The translations under genes were made by a program, and so were the position numbers. The notes below the pieces were generated by a model. That model saw nothing but the letters and a program-made list of their open reading frames with translations, did no database searches and had not been told where the DNA came from. Below are positions 55,174 through 63,757 of a stretch of 64,000 bases of DNA, one piece after another. Source of the stretch: Brevibacterium sp. JSBI002 (GTDB lineage Bacteria > Actinomycetota > Actinomycetes > Actinomycetales > Brevibacteriaceae). The stretch's first letter is position 1. Every line of letters begins with the position of its first letter. Location: NCBI RefSeq assembly GCF_026013965.1, contig NZ_CP110341.1, forward strand, positions 2,914,001-2,978,000. Direction: 5' to 3'.

Positions 55174-56055
55174 TCACGCCACGCGTTCGGGGTACGAGTA
55201 CGCGTTGAACTTGCCCCTGCGGTTGAAGCCGATGACGCTCACGCCGACGTCCTTGCCGTAGTCGACGGCCATCGCCGAGGGGGCGCTGACGGCGGACATC
55301 ATCGGGATGCCGGCCATCGCGCACTTCTGGACGAGTTCGAACGATGCCCGCGCGGACACCTGCAGGACGGTCGATCGCAGCGGCAGGCCACGGTTGGCCA
55401 TGGCCCAGCCGATGACCTTGTCGACGGCATTGTGCCGGCCGACGTCCTCGCGACCGACGAGCAGTTCGGGTTCTGCGTTCGGATCGTCTCCGACAGCGAA
55501 GAGCGCCGCGGCATGGACCCCGCCGGTCTTGTCGAAGATCTCCTGCGTCTGCCGCAGTCGATCGGGCAGCTCACCGATCCGAGCGGCGGAGAGCAGCCGC
55601 GGGAACTCGTACTCCCCCTGGTCCTCGACATGAAAAGCGGCAGGAATGAGAGGGAATGCGGAGGTCTTCGTCACCGCATCGGCGGCCGCGGTTCCGCAGA
55701 TTCCACACGACGATGAGGTGTAGACGTTGCGGGCCGGCGCCGTCTCGGGATTCCAGATCCCAGGAGCCAGTCGCACTTGGGCGACGTTGTAGTTCCGGCT
55801 GCCATCGGGGGCGAGCCCGGCGGAGAAGTTGACCTCTTCGATGTCGTCCATCGAGGTCACGACAGCCTCGGAGAGCAGGTATCCGGCGATGAGTTCGACG
55901 TCGTGTCCGGCGGTGCGCATGGTCACGGTGTACTGCTCACCGTCGAGCTGGATCTCCAGCGGCTCCTCCCCTGCCAGGGAATCCGGACCGGCCGAGATCT
56001 CACCAGTGGCGTCGAACTTATAGACCCGGGCTCGCACGGCCTTGCGCATCTGCAT
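55174..56055 (-). CDS. fdhD: Formate dehydrogenase accessory sulfurtransferase FdhD
   Basis: 293 residues. SSSCGICGTAAADAV holds the active CxxC pair; VGREDVGRHNAVDKVIGWAM and SARASFELVQKCAMAGIPMM are further signatures. FdhD delivers sulfur from IscS to the Mo-bis-MGD cofactor of formate dehydrogenases. No formate dehydrogenase gene is in the window. Preceded on the same strand by mogA, 15 bases away. Confidence 0.92.
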   Translation of the reverse strand: MQMRKAVRARVYKFDATGEISAGPDSLAGEEPLEIQLDGEQYTVTMRTAGHDVELIAGYLLSEAVVTSMDDIEEVNFSAGLAPDGSRNYNVAQVRLAPGIWNPETAPARNVYTSSSCGICGTAAADAVTKTSAFPLIPAAFHVEDQGEYEFPRLLSAARIGELPDRLRQTQEIFDKTGGVHAAALFAVGDDPNAEPELLVGREDVGRHNAVDKVIGWAMANRGLPLRSTVLQVSARASFELVQKCAMAGIPMMSAVSAPSAMAVDYGKDVGVSVIGFNRRGKFNAYSYPERVA

Positions 56056-56070
56056 GGTCTCGTTCCTCTC

Positions 56071-56604
56071 TCAGGCCCGGGGTCCGTGGTCGGTGGTGTC
56101 CTCGACGGAGGTCTGAATGTGCTCGAGGAGGTCATCGATGACGGTGATTCCGTCCTTGACCCCTCCCTTCGAGCCGGGGAAGTTGATGACGAAGCTGCGT
56201 CCGCGCACTCCCGCGACCCCGCGGCTCATCACCGCCGAGGATGTTGATTCGAGACCCTTGCGCCACATCGCATAGATGAGGCCCGGCGACTGGCGTTCGA
56301 GGAGTTCGGCAGTGAACTCCGGAGTGCGATCATCGGGAGCGAGCCCGGTGCCGCCGCTGGTGACGATGATCCGAGGACGGCCGGCTTCCGGAGTGTCGAC
56401 GAGAAGAGTCCTCAAGGCCTCACCGACAGGTTCGCCGTCACGGACGACGACGGCATCGGGAGTCTCATAACCGCGGCCGCGCAGCCAATCGACGAGGATC
56501 GGACCCGTCGTGTCCGCGGCCTCTCCCCGAGCCGCCGAGGTGGAGGCGATGATGACCGCAGCCTTGCGTCCCGCTCCGAGGAGCTCGCTGTTCTCTTCGC
56601 TCAC
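56071..56604 (-). CDS. mogA: Molybdopterin adenylyltransferase/MoaB-MogA family protein
   Basis: 177 residues from GTG 56604. AAVIIASTSAARGEAADTTG, IVTSGGTGLAPDDRTPE (the nucleotide/MPT-binding loop), GLESTSSAVMSRGVAGVRGR, FVINFPGSKGGVKDGITVID define the MogA/MoaB fold. It adenylylates molybdopterin before metal insertion. Co-directional with fdhD, so a Mo-cofactor operon. Confidence 0.88.
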   Translation of the reverse strand: MSEENSELLGAGRKAAVIIASTSAARGEAADTTGPILVDWLRGRGYETPDAVVVRDGEPVGEALRTLLVDTPEAGRPRIIVTSGGTGLAPDDRTPEFTAELLERQSPGLIYAMWRKGLESTSSAVMSRGVAGVRGRSFVINFPGSKGGVKDGITVIDDLLEHIQTSVEDTTDHGPRA

Positions 56605-56935
56605 CTATCTGCCCTCTTCCCACATCAGTTTCAATCGCACCCGCAGGCAGCGCGTCTGGCACGTGCGCCTGCTCGCGACCCCTGCGCTCACCTACGAGGC
56701 ACGGTCTTTGTCACCATTGTCCCACTCCGGTCGGGGAAGACCAGAGACGGCACGACCCCGGGCGGCTTTCCGAGACGACCTCCGTTTCACCCGTCTGGTG
56801 CCACTTGTTCAACCACCACAGACATTCACCTTCAAGACTGCCCACATCTCACCCCGTGCAGCCCAGGTAATGTGAGGGCGAAACACGTCGCCCACAACGT
56901 CAGCGGCCACTACGCAGTCAGGAGAAGGAGAAGCC
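56605..56935. other. Divergent promoter region between mogA and marR
   Basis: 331 bases with no gene. It must carry promoters for both mogA-fdhD and the MarR gene, but I cannot place convincing -35/-10 pairs. No hairpin resembling a Moco riboswitch was recognised. Confidence 0.4.
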
Positions 56936-57382
56936 GTGGAAGATCTGAGCCTGAGCACGCTTATCTGGCTGCGCATGGCCCGCTTCGTCCAGAACAGCAA
57001 CCAACTCTCCAATGAGCACCTGCGCCGATTCGGGCTCACCGTCGCCCAGTTCGAAGCCCTTGCCCATATCCGCAATTTCGAACCGATCACGCAGTCCGCT
57101 CTCGCCGAGGGCCTGACCGTCAGCGGCGGCGGGATCTCCCGCATGCTCGCTCGACTCGAGTCCGAGGGCCTGATCTCCCGCGAACAGGACTGGAAGACCA
57201 AACATATCTCGCTGACGCCCAAGGGCCGCGAACTCCTCGAGCGCGCGTTTCCCTCGCAGCAGAGACAGCAGGCGTCTCTGTTCGACGATTCCTTGAGCGA
57301 GGACGAGAAAGTGCAGCTGCACGCACTGATGAAGAAGCTCTACGACACCAGCAGGGAGCGCGGCCAGAACTCGCGGGAATAA
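56936..57382 (+). CDS. MarR-family regulator of the LLM oxidoreductase group
   Basis: 148 residues from GTG 56936, ribosome site AGAAGGAG. Winged HTH: EPITQSALAEGLTVSGGGIS, RMLARLESEGLISREQDWKT, KHISLTPKGRELLERAFPSQ. It is directly upstream of and co-directional with the flavin-dependent oxidoreductase genes. A near-palindrome (57400-57411) lies between them, so local control is likely; the ligand is unknown. Confidence 0.85.
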   Translation: MEDLSLSTLIWLRMARFVQNSNQLSNEHLRRFGLTVAQFEALAHIRNFEPITQSALAEGLTVSGGGISRMLARLESEGLISREQDWKTKHISLTPKGRELLERAFPSQQRQQASLFDDSLSEDEKVQLHALMKKLYDTSRERGQNSRE

Positions 57383-57389
57383 TCCCGCG
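57372..57389. terminator. Hairpin containing the marR stop codon
   Basis: CGCGGGA (57372-57378) pairs perfectly with TCCCGCG (57383-57389) around ATAA, the last bases including the TAA stop. No T-run, so a weak terminator or leader hairpin for the following gene. Confidence 0.4.
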
Positions 57390-57399
57390 GCCGTATCAG

Positions 57400-57411
57400 T
57401 TGACATGGCAA
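57400..57411. promoter_or_regulatory. Near-palindrome ahead of the LLM oxidoreductase gene
   Basis: TTGACATGGCAA differs from its reverse complement at only one symmetric pair. TGACAT recurs at 57413-57418. TTGACA could also be a -35 element. It lies 34 bases before the TTG start at 57445, a suitable place for MarR repression. Confidence 0.45.
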
Positions 57412-57444
57412 ATGACATTTTCGTCGCCGTCACGAGGAGAGACC

Positions 57445-58671
57445 TTGAGCGAGTCCGCGCAGCCGCACACCACCCCGGAGCAGCATTCCGAAACGACTGA
57501 TCCCCAGCCGTCACAGCAGCCGAACTACATGCACGAATTCGGCCTCGACAAAGGCCAGGGACTGCAGTTCGGGATCTACAGCCTCGGCGATCATCTGCCT
57601 GACCCGCACGACGGATCACGCGTCGACGCAGGACAGCGCATCCACGAATTCATCGGCTATGCCCAAGCCGCCGAGGCAGCAGGACTCGACTTCTTCAGCC
57701 TCGGCGAGAGCCATCAGGAGTTCTTCGCCTCGCAGGCCCATGCCGTCATCCTCGGCGCGATCGCCCAGGCCACGGACACGATCCGCATCGGCAGCTCCTC
57801 GACGATCCTGTCGACCTCGGATCCGGTCCGCGTGTTCGAGAACTTCGCGACCATCGACCTCATCTCCGGCGGCCGCGCCGAACTCGTCGCCGGTCGCGCC
57901 TCCCGGGTCGGCCTGTTCGAACTCCTCGGTTACGATCTGCGCGACTACGAAGAGCTGTATGAGGAGAAGCTCGATCTGCTGCTGACAATCAACCGTGACA
58001 AGCAGGTGACCTGGTCCGGTCAGTTCCGGGCACCGCTCAACGACGCCGAGGTCCTCCCCCGCCCCACCGGACAGGCGCTGCGCATCTGGCGTGCCGTCGG
58101 CGGAGCGCCGGCGAGCGCGGTGAAGGCGGGACTGGCCGGGGTTCCCATGGTCATGGCCCACCTCGGCGGGACCACCTCGGTGTTCAAGGGCACCGTCGAC
58201 GCCTACCGTCGCGCGGCTGCTCATGCCGGATTCGATCCGGCCACCCTGCCCATCGCCACGGCGGGATTCTTCCATGCCGCAGAGACCTCGCAGGAGGCGC
58301 TGCGGGCGATGTATCCGCACATCAACGAGGGGATGAAGCGCACGAACGGGCAGGGCATGCCCAAGCAGCACTTCGCGCAGAGCGTCCATCCGGCGTCGAT
58401 TGCGAACATCGGCAGCCCGCAGCAGATCATCGAGAAGATCCTCCACCAGCATGAGGTCTTCGGTCACCAGCGCTACCTCGCGCAGGTCGACTTCGGCGGG
58501 ATGGCCTATGCCGACGTGATGAACCAGATCGACATCATCGGCACCGAAATCCTGCCCGCCGTCAAGAAGTACACCGGTGCCACGCCCGCGGATTCTGTCT
58601 CCGAATCCGCCGGTCCCGCATCCGGCACTGCCGGCTCCGCGTTCGATTCCGCCGAGGAGGCCCTGTCATGA
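57445..58671 (+). CDS. LLM-class flavin-dependent oxidoreductase
   Basis: 408 residues from TTG 57445 with GAGGAGA upstream. Luciferase-like barrel: LQFGIYSLGDHLPDPHDG, AAGLDFFSLGESHQEFFASQ, TDTIRIGSSSTILSTSDPVR, ISGGRAELVAGRASRVGLFE, and RYLAQVDFGGMAYADVMNQI. The N-terminus (~35 residues) is a Pro/Gln-rich extension and the C-terminus is Ser/Ala-rich. Uses reduced FMN; the coupled FMN reductase supplies it. Substrate unknown. Confidence 0.88.
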   Translation: MSESAQPHTTPEQHSETTDPQPSQQPNYMHEFGLDKGQGLQFGIYSLGDHLPDPHDGSRVDAGQRIHEFIGYAQAAEAAGLDFFSLGESHQEFFASQAHAVILGAIAQATDTIRIGSSSTILSTSDPVRVFENFATIDLISGGRAELVAGRASRVGLFELLGYDLRDYEELYEEKLDLLLTINRDKQVTWSGQFRAPLNDAEVLPRPTGQALRIWRAVGGAPASAVKAGLAGVPMVMAHLGGTTSVFKGTVDAYRRAAAHAGFDPATLPIATAGFFHAAETSQEALRAMYPHINEGMKRTNGQGMPKQHFAQSVHPASIANIGSPQQIIEKILHQHEVFGHQRYLAQVDFGGMAYADVMNQIDIIGTEILPAVKKYTGATPADSVSESAGPASGTAGSAFDSAEEALS

Positions 58672-59234
58672 AGCTGATTCTGCTGTCAGGGTCGAACGTC
58701 GGTACGAAGACTCGGACCGTGATCGATCACCTCGCCGAGGCGGTCGCCGCCTACGACCCCACCATCGACGTGAGCGTCATCGACCTCGCCGAGGTGGACA
58801 TGATCTTCGCCGACGGTCGGAGCTTCACCGAGTACACCGGTGATACCGGTCGGGTGGCCCGGGAGCTCATGGACGCCGATGCGATCATCATCGGCACCCC
58901 GATCTTCCAGGCCTCGATCCCGGCGGCACTGAAGAACGTCTTCGACTTGCTGCCGATCAGCGCATTCCTCGACAAGGTCGTCGGCGTCATCGCCACGGCC
59001 GGTTCGTCGAAGCACTACCTCATTCCGGCCCAGCACCTGCTGCCGATACTGAGCTACATGAAGGCACAGGTAGTCCAGCCGTATGTGTTCGTCGAGGAAA
59101 GCGACCTGCACCGCGGCGAGATCGTCAGCCACGACGTCCTGCAGCGACTCGACCGCCTCGTCGAGGACACGATCGTGCTCACCCGCACGTTTGCCTCGAT
59201 CCGGGAGGAGCGGGACGCCGCCTACGGGTTCTGA
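58668..59234 (+). CDS. NAD(P)H-dependent FMN reductase
   Basis: 188 residues, ATGA overlap with the LLM gene. Flavodoxin-like fold: LILLSGSNVGTKTRTVIDHL, DADAIIIGTPIFQASIPAAL and KNVFDLLPISAFLDKVVGVI (the GTPIY-type FMN loop is GTPIF). Similar to SsuE/MsuE, which provide reduced FMN to a partner monooxygenase. With the LLM enzyme it makes a two-component monooxygenase. Confidence 0.9.
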   Translation: MKLILLSGSNVGTKTRTVIDHLAEAVAAYDPTIDVSVIDLAEVDMIFADGRSFTEYTGDTGRVARELMDADAIIIGTPIFQASIPAALKNVFDLLPISAFLDKVVGVIATAGSSKHYLIPAQHLLPILSYMKAQVVQPYVFVEESDLHRGEIVSHDVLQRLDRLVEDTIVLTRTFASIREERDAAYGF

Positions 59235-59276
59235 TTTCGGGTTCTGAAGCGCCAGCCCTTCTTGAAGTGACCGCAC

Positions 59277-59358
59277 CCGGCCAAAACGGCACTGGTTAAG
59301 TTGAATAGCACCGTTTCAAACATGGGCTATCCAACTCAAACTGTGCCGTTGCGGCCGG
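59277..59358. repeat. Large imperfect inverted repeat
   Basis: Arms 59277-59309 and 59326-59358 (33 bases each) are reverse complements at about 27 positions, around a 16-base loop (59310-59325). The conserved blocks include CCGGCC, AACGGCAC, AGTTG and ATAGC. Flanking GCAC on the left and GTGC on the right can extend the stem with one bulge. It lies in the 252-base gap before chaA. Confidence 0.85.
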
Positions 59359-59422
59359 TGCCCCAGATCACCCGATTTGCCGGGCCAGGCGGGCCTGGAT
59401 AGCCTGAAAGTGGAAGGAACCG

Positions 59423-59438
59423 GCCGGGACGGCCCGGC
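59423..59438. terminator. Short GC hairpin upstream of chaA
   Basis: GCCGGG (59423-59428) and CCCGGC (59433-59438) pair around ACGG, 48 bases upstream of the chaA start, so it would sit in the chaA leader rather than at a gene end. Confidence 0.4.
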
Positions 59439-59486
59439 TGAGTGAGATTCACAGTGAGGACGGCCTCAGAGACAGGAAGACCTTTC

Positions 59487-60716
59487 ATGACCGCCGCCCT
59501 CCGTTCAATCATCACGCCGACCGCAATCCTGCGACTCGTCCTCGGCTGGGGCGTGTTCATCGCCCTGCAATTCACGAGCTCCCTGCTCGCACCGCCTGTG
59601 CCCGCGCCGCTGCTTGTGACTGCACTTCTCGTCATCATCGCGGTCATTCTCATCTGCGCCTTCGGAGTCGTCACCGAAGCCGAACACTTAGCGAACCGCC
59701 TCGGCGATCCCTACGGCTCACTCGTGCTCACGATCTCGATCTGCCTCATCGAGGTCATCCTCATCGCCGCGGTCCTGCTCGGCCCCGGCGATCACGCGAC
59801 GATCGCCCGCGATTCGGTGATGGCGGTGTCGATGATCATCCTCAACGCCGTCATCGGCCTGTGCCTGCTGGTCGGCGGACTGCGCCACGGCGCACTCACC
59901 CACAATCGCACCGGCGTCTCGAACTACCTGGTCATGATCGTCGTCTTCGCCGCTCTCGCCTTCGCCGTGCCCGCCCTCATCGGCACCCCCGACGGCGCCT
60001 ACGAGATCTGGCAGGAGATCCCGATCATCGTCGTCACCGTCGGCGCCTACGCCTTCTTCCTCTATCGGCAGATGGGGCCCCAGGCCAACGAATTCACCGA
60101 GGTGGCCCCCGTCGGTGCGGTCTCCGTTGACGCCTCATCGACTGTCGGAAAGACACACCCCTCCCCCGCCGAGGCGGCCCACCAGGCCGAATCGCGCCGA
60201 CCAGAGGCGAGCGCCCACCCTGACGACGCACCTCAGGGTATCGTCGAGATCCTCTCATCCCACCGCGTGGAGATCGTCCTCCGGCTGATCCTCCTCGTTG
60301 CCACGGTGCTTCCGATCGTCCTGCTCTCCCACGATATGGCCACGCTGCTCGATGACGGCTTGGCCCGCCTCGGCGCTCCCGTTGCTTTATCCGGAGTGGT
60401 CATCGCGATGATCGTATTCCTGCCCGAGACCCTCACCTCGTTGCGAGCGGCGTGGAACGGGGAGATCCAACGCGTGAGCAACCTCTGCCACGGCGCTCAG
60501 GTGTCAACGGTCGGTCTGACGATTCCGACGGTGCTGGTCATCGGCATGCTCACCGATCAGCAGATCGTACTCGCCGAGTCGCCGATCAACCTCGCGCTGC
60601 TGGCGATCACGCTCCTGGTCTCTGTCATCGGTTTTTCCGCCAAGAAGGTCACGGCTGTCCAGGGGGCCGCTCATCTCATCATCTTCGTCGTGTTCGGTCT
60701 CGCGCTCTTCGCGTGA
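59487..60716 (+). CDS. chaA: Calcium:proton antiporter
   Basis: 409 residues from ATG 59487. Two halves each with an acidic helix: GVVTEAEHLANRLGDPYGSL, TISICLIEVILIAAVLLGPG, then AMIVFLPETLTSLRAAWNGE, as in Ca2+:cation antiporter family (CaCA, ChaA type). A ~70-residue polar loop (60110-60240 region, rich in Glu, Ala, His) separates the halves. Exports Ca2+ (and possibly Na+/K+) for protons. Confidence 0.88.
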   Translation: MTAALRSIITPTAILRLVLGWGVFIALQFTSSLLAPPVPAPLLVTALLVIIAVILICAFGVVTEAEHLANRLGDPYGSLVLTISICLIEVILIAAVLLGPGDHATIARDSVMAVSMIILNAVIGLCLLVGGLRHGALTHNRTGVSNYLVMIVVFAALAFAVPALIGTPDGAYEIWQEIPIIVVTVGAYAFFLYRQMGPQANEFTEVAPVGAVSVDASSTVGKTHPSPAEAAHQAESRRPEASAHPDDAPQGIVEILSSHRVEIVLRLILLVATVLPIVLLSHDMATLLDDGLARLGAPVALSGVVIAMIVFLPETLTSLRAAWNGEIQRVSNLCHGAQVSTVGLTIPTVLVIGMLTDQQIVLAESPINLALLAITLLVSVIGFSAKKVTAVQGAAHLIIFVVFGLALFA

Positions 60717-60720
60717 ACTG

Positions 60721-60735
60721 CCGGCACAACGCCGG
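60721..60735. terminator. Hairpin after chaA
   Basis: CCGGC (60721-60725) pairs with GCCGG (60731-60735) around ACAAC, just after the chaA stop and before the convergent acyl-CoA synthetase gene. Weak terminator candidate. Confidence 0.35.
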
Positions 60736-60872
60736 AGTGGGCCGGCGCGGACGGCGGGCACTGACGGGTAGGCTGAGCTCCGAACATTCGATCAGCTTCC
60801 GATTCCGCCCCGCACGAAGGAGATCCCGGTGGGCCTCACCGCCCACTTCGCGCACGGAGTCGGCAGAACGCC

Positions 60873-62474
60873 TCAACTCCCCGCCATCTCCCGCAGGGCG
60901 TTCTTGCGGATCTTGCCGGTCGAGGTCGTCGGCAGCTCATCGACGAACTCGATCCCGGCCGGTGCCTTGTAGGAGGCGATTCGGGTCTTGACGAATGCGA
61001 TGAGGTCGGCTTCGGTCACCTCAGTGCCGGGCTTGAGCACGACGTAGGCCAACGGCCGCTGTCCCCACTTCTCATCGGGCATTCCGACCACGGCCGCCTC
61101 GGCGACGGATTCGTAGGCGACGAGGGCCTGCTCGACCTCGATCGTGGAGATGTTCTCGCCGCCGGAGATGACGATGTCCTTGGCACGGTCGAGGATCTGG
61201 ACGTACCCGTCCTCGTGCATCACGGCAAGGTCGCCGGTATGGAACCAGCCGCCGCGGAATGCCTCGGCGGTGGCTTCGGGAGCGTTGAGGTAGCCCTTCA
61301 TGACGTTGTTGCCGCGCATGACGATCTCGCCCATCGTCACCCCGTCGCGGGGCACGTCGGTGAGCACATCATCGGCGCGCAGCTCGACCACGCGCATGAG
61401 TTCGGCGCTGATCATGCCGATTCCCTGCCGGGATTTCAGCTTCGCGCGCTCCTCCACCGGCAGGCCGGTCCATTCGGGCTGCGGTTCGCACGAGGAGTAC
61501 GGGCCGTAGGATTCGGTGAGTCCGTAGACGTGGATGACCTCGATGCCGAGGCCTTCGAGCAGGGCGATCGTCGTCGGCGACGGCGGGGCGCCGGCCGTGG
61601 TGATGGACAGCGAACCGCCCAGGTCGTGGGCTTCCTTGGCCCCGGCGATGGTGTTGAGCACGACGGGAGCACCGGCCATCCGCGTGACCTTCTCGTCGTC
61701 GATGAGCCGCCAGGCCTCTGGTCCGCGCACCGCTCGGATGCACACGTGCGTGCCCGACACCGCCGTCAGCGCCCAGGTCGTGCACCAGCCGTTGCAGTGG
61801 AACATCGGCAGCGTCCACAGGTACCGAGTCAGCGCCGCAAAATCCTGCGTGACGACCTCGCCGAGCGAGTTCAGATACGCCCCACGGTGGGTGTACATGA
61901 CGCCCTTCGGCCGCCCCGTCGTGCCCGAGGTGTAGTTGACGGTGATCGTCGCGGTCTCGTCCTCGACTTCGTAGGCTCGCGGTGATTCCGGTGCCGAGGC
62001 GGACCAGTCGGCATACGCTTCCACGTTGAGATCCGTCGCGGTGACCTTGCCAGGGGTTCCGTCTTCGTCGGGGTGGACGACGATGGTTTCGACCGTGTTC
62101 GCGGCTCCTGCGTCGATGACCGGCTGGAGGAGTCCGGCATCGCCGAAGAGGAACTTCACCTCGCTGTGGCCGAGGATGTATTCGACCTCGGGCGGCGCCA
62201 GTCGGGTGTTGAGCATGACGAGCACGCCGCCGGCCAACGGGACCGCGTAGTGGGCGATGAGCGCCTCGGCGCTGTTGGGGGCGAGCACCGCAACCGTGTC
62301 CCCGGGCTTCAGGCCATTGCGGACGAGTCCTTCGGCGAGGTTCTGCACGGTCTCGGCCATCTGCCTGTAGGTGAAGCGACGGGGGCCGTCGACGATCGCC
62401 TCCCGGTTCGGGTGAGCTTCGAGCGAGCGCTCGAGGAAGCGCAGCGGAGTCAGGGCGGTATCGAGTCCGGACAT
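60873..62474 (-). CDS. AMP-binding acyl-CoA synthetase
   Basis: 533 residues. ATP motif TVNYTSGTTGRPKGVMYTHR, VYGLTESYGPYSSCEP (motif A5), FHTGDLAVMHEDGYVQILDR and DIVISGGENISTIEVEQAL, ending with the catalytic-lysine region LPTTSTGKIRKNALRE. The ANL superfamily enzyme activates a carboxylic acid to its CoA ester, probably a medium- or short-chain fatty acid by similarity to the fatty-acid CoA ligases. Soluble. Confidence 0.9.
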   Translation of the reverse strand: MSGLDTALTPLRFLERSLEAHPNREAIVDGPRRFTYRQMAETVQNLAEGLVRNGLKPGDTVAVLAPNSAEALIAHYAVPLAGGVLVMLNTRLAPPEVEYILGHSEVKFLFGDAGLLQPVIDAGAANTVETIVVHPDEDGTPGKVTATDLNVEAYADWSASAPESPRAYEVEDETATITVNYTSGTTGRPKGVMYTHRGAYLNSLGEVVTQDFAALTRYLWTLPMFHCNGWCTTWALTAVSGTHVCIRAVRGPEAWRLIDDEKVTRMAGAPVVLNTIAGAKEAHDLGGSLSITTAGAPPSPTTIALLEGLGIEVIHVYGLTESYGPYSSCEPQPEWTGLPVEERAKLKSRQGIGMISAELMRVVELRADDVLTDVPRDGVTMGEIVMRGNNVMKGYLNAPEATAEAFRGGWFHTGDLAVMHEDGYVQILDRAKDIVISGGENISTIEVEQALVAYESVAEAAVVGMPDEKWGQRPLAYVVLKPGTEVTEADLIAFVKTRIASYKAPAGIEFVDELPTTSTGKIRKNALREMAGS

Positions 62475-62659
62475 GGGAATCTCCTCATCGTCGATGATCG
62501 TGGCGGCCGTCGCCAGTAACAGCTGCGACGGTGTTCGGCTTCAGACTACCGAGCGAGTGTGACCGCGTGCACACCGCCTCCGCCGAGGCGGCCGAACGTC
62601 AGGGCGACCGTTCCCTGTCCGCGCTTCGGCTCCATGCTCCGGTGAGCGCGACGTCACCG

Positions 62660-63757
62660 CTATTCGCAGGCGATTCCGTCACCGTCGCGGTCGAGGTGGG
62701 ACCCGTATCCGGGGTCGCCTCGGCGAACGGGTGCGGCACCTGCTTCGCGGGCGGCCGTGCAGTTCTCGAAGAACGTCGACGAGCCCGACGAGCTGCTGGA
62801 CGATCCGCTCGCTGTTCCGCTCGACGACGACCCCGACCCTGTCGATCCGGAGCTGGACGAACGCGAACTCGCAGACTTCTGACCAGCCGGGCGGGTCTCT
62901 TCCTTCGTGGTGACATTGTCACCCTCGCCTGGACCCGGCCAGTCGACATCCTCGGCGAAGGCGGGCTGATCGTCGCACTTCGCCAGCACGCGTTCCATGG
63001 CGGCCTTCTCGGCGGGGACCACCCACAGCTCGTATTTGTGCTTCACGGCGATCTGTCGGGCGACGTATTCGCAGCGAAAGCTCTTGTTCGGCGGCAGCCA
63101 GGTCGCGGCGTCGCCGTCGCCCTTCTGCCGGTTGAGGCTCGAGCTGACGGCGAGCAGGTTGAGCGGGTCGTTGCCGAACTCCTTCAGCGTCTCCTCGTCG
63201 AACTTGAAGGCCCCGGTCTGCCAGGCGTTCGACCGGGCGACGACGTGGTCGATATCGACGGCGTTCGCGCTCCGGTCGAAGTCGGAGGTCTCGCCGGCAT
63301 AGGGGTCGTCAAGCGTTCCGGCCAGCACGATGCATCCTTGGGTTCCGGCCTTGAGGGTGATGGTCGTGAGGTCGCGGCGGAGCACGTCGTTGCGGGTGTC
63401 GCAGCCGTTGTGGTCGGTGTCCGAACGCCATTTGAACAGGTCGCCGTCGTAGCCGGTCTTCGGTGCCCGGCCTTTGACCGTGAGTTCGTCCAACATCGCC
63501 GAGGCGGTCCCCGTCGCCGCGCTGCCCGCACGGCCTTCATCCTCTTCCCCGGCCGCGTCGGTGTCATCGCTCGTCGCCGATGCCGCAGGACCGGAGCTCG
63601 GCTCCGGGGCCTCACGAGTCGGCGTGGGGTCGGCGGTGCTGGAGGCGGCGGTGTCGACGGTCGGCTGGGCATCCTCGGCGCATCCGGAGAGGAGGCAGAG
63701 GGACAGGACTGCGGCAAGTGCCGCGAGTGTGAGGCGTGAGGAAGAGTGCAAGGGCAT
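62660..63757 (-). CDS. Lipoprotein HNH nuclease with Excalibur domain
   Basis: 365 residues. Lipobox LLSGCAED at the end of a signal peptide. After a Ser/Thr/Asp-rich linker the DUF1524/GmrSD-type HNH domain: AVDIDHVVARSNAWQTGA with catalytic His, NDPLNLLAVSSSLNRQKGDG and the RC-containing end. A Ser/Gly linker leads to an Excalibur calcium-binding domain (GDPGYGSHLDRDGDGIACE, two Cys). Would be a cell-surface calcium-dependent nuclease. Rare GC-rich low-complexity serine run near residues 300-325. Confidence 0.88.
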   Translation of the reverse strand: MPLHSSSRLTLAALAAVLSLCLLSGCAEDAQPTVDTAASSTADPTPTREAPEPSSGPAASATSDDTDAAGEEDEGRAGSAATGTASAMLDELTVKGRAPKTGYDGDLFKWRSDTDHNGCDTRNDVLRRDLTTITLKAGTQGCIVLAGTLDDPYAGETSDFDRSANAVDIDHVVARSNAWQTGAFKFDEETLKEFGNDPLNLLAVSSSLNRQKGDGDAATWLPPNKSFRCEYVARQIAVKHKYELWVVPAEKAAMERVLAKCDDQPAFAEDVDWPGPGEGDNVTTKEETRPAGQKSASSRSSSSGSTGSGSSSSGTASGSSSSSSGSSTFFENCTAAREAGAAPVRRGDPGYGSHLDRDGDGIACE

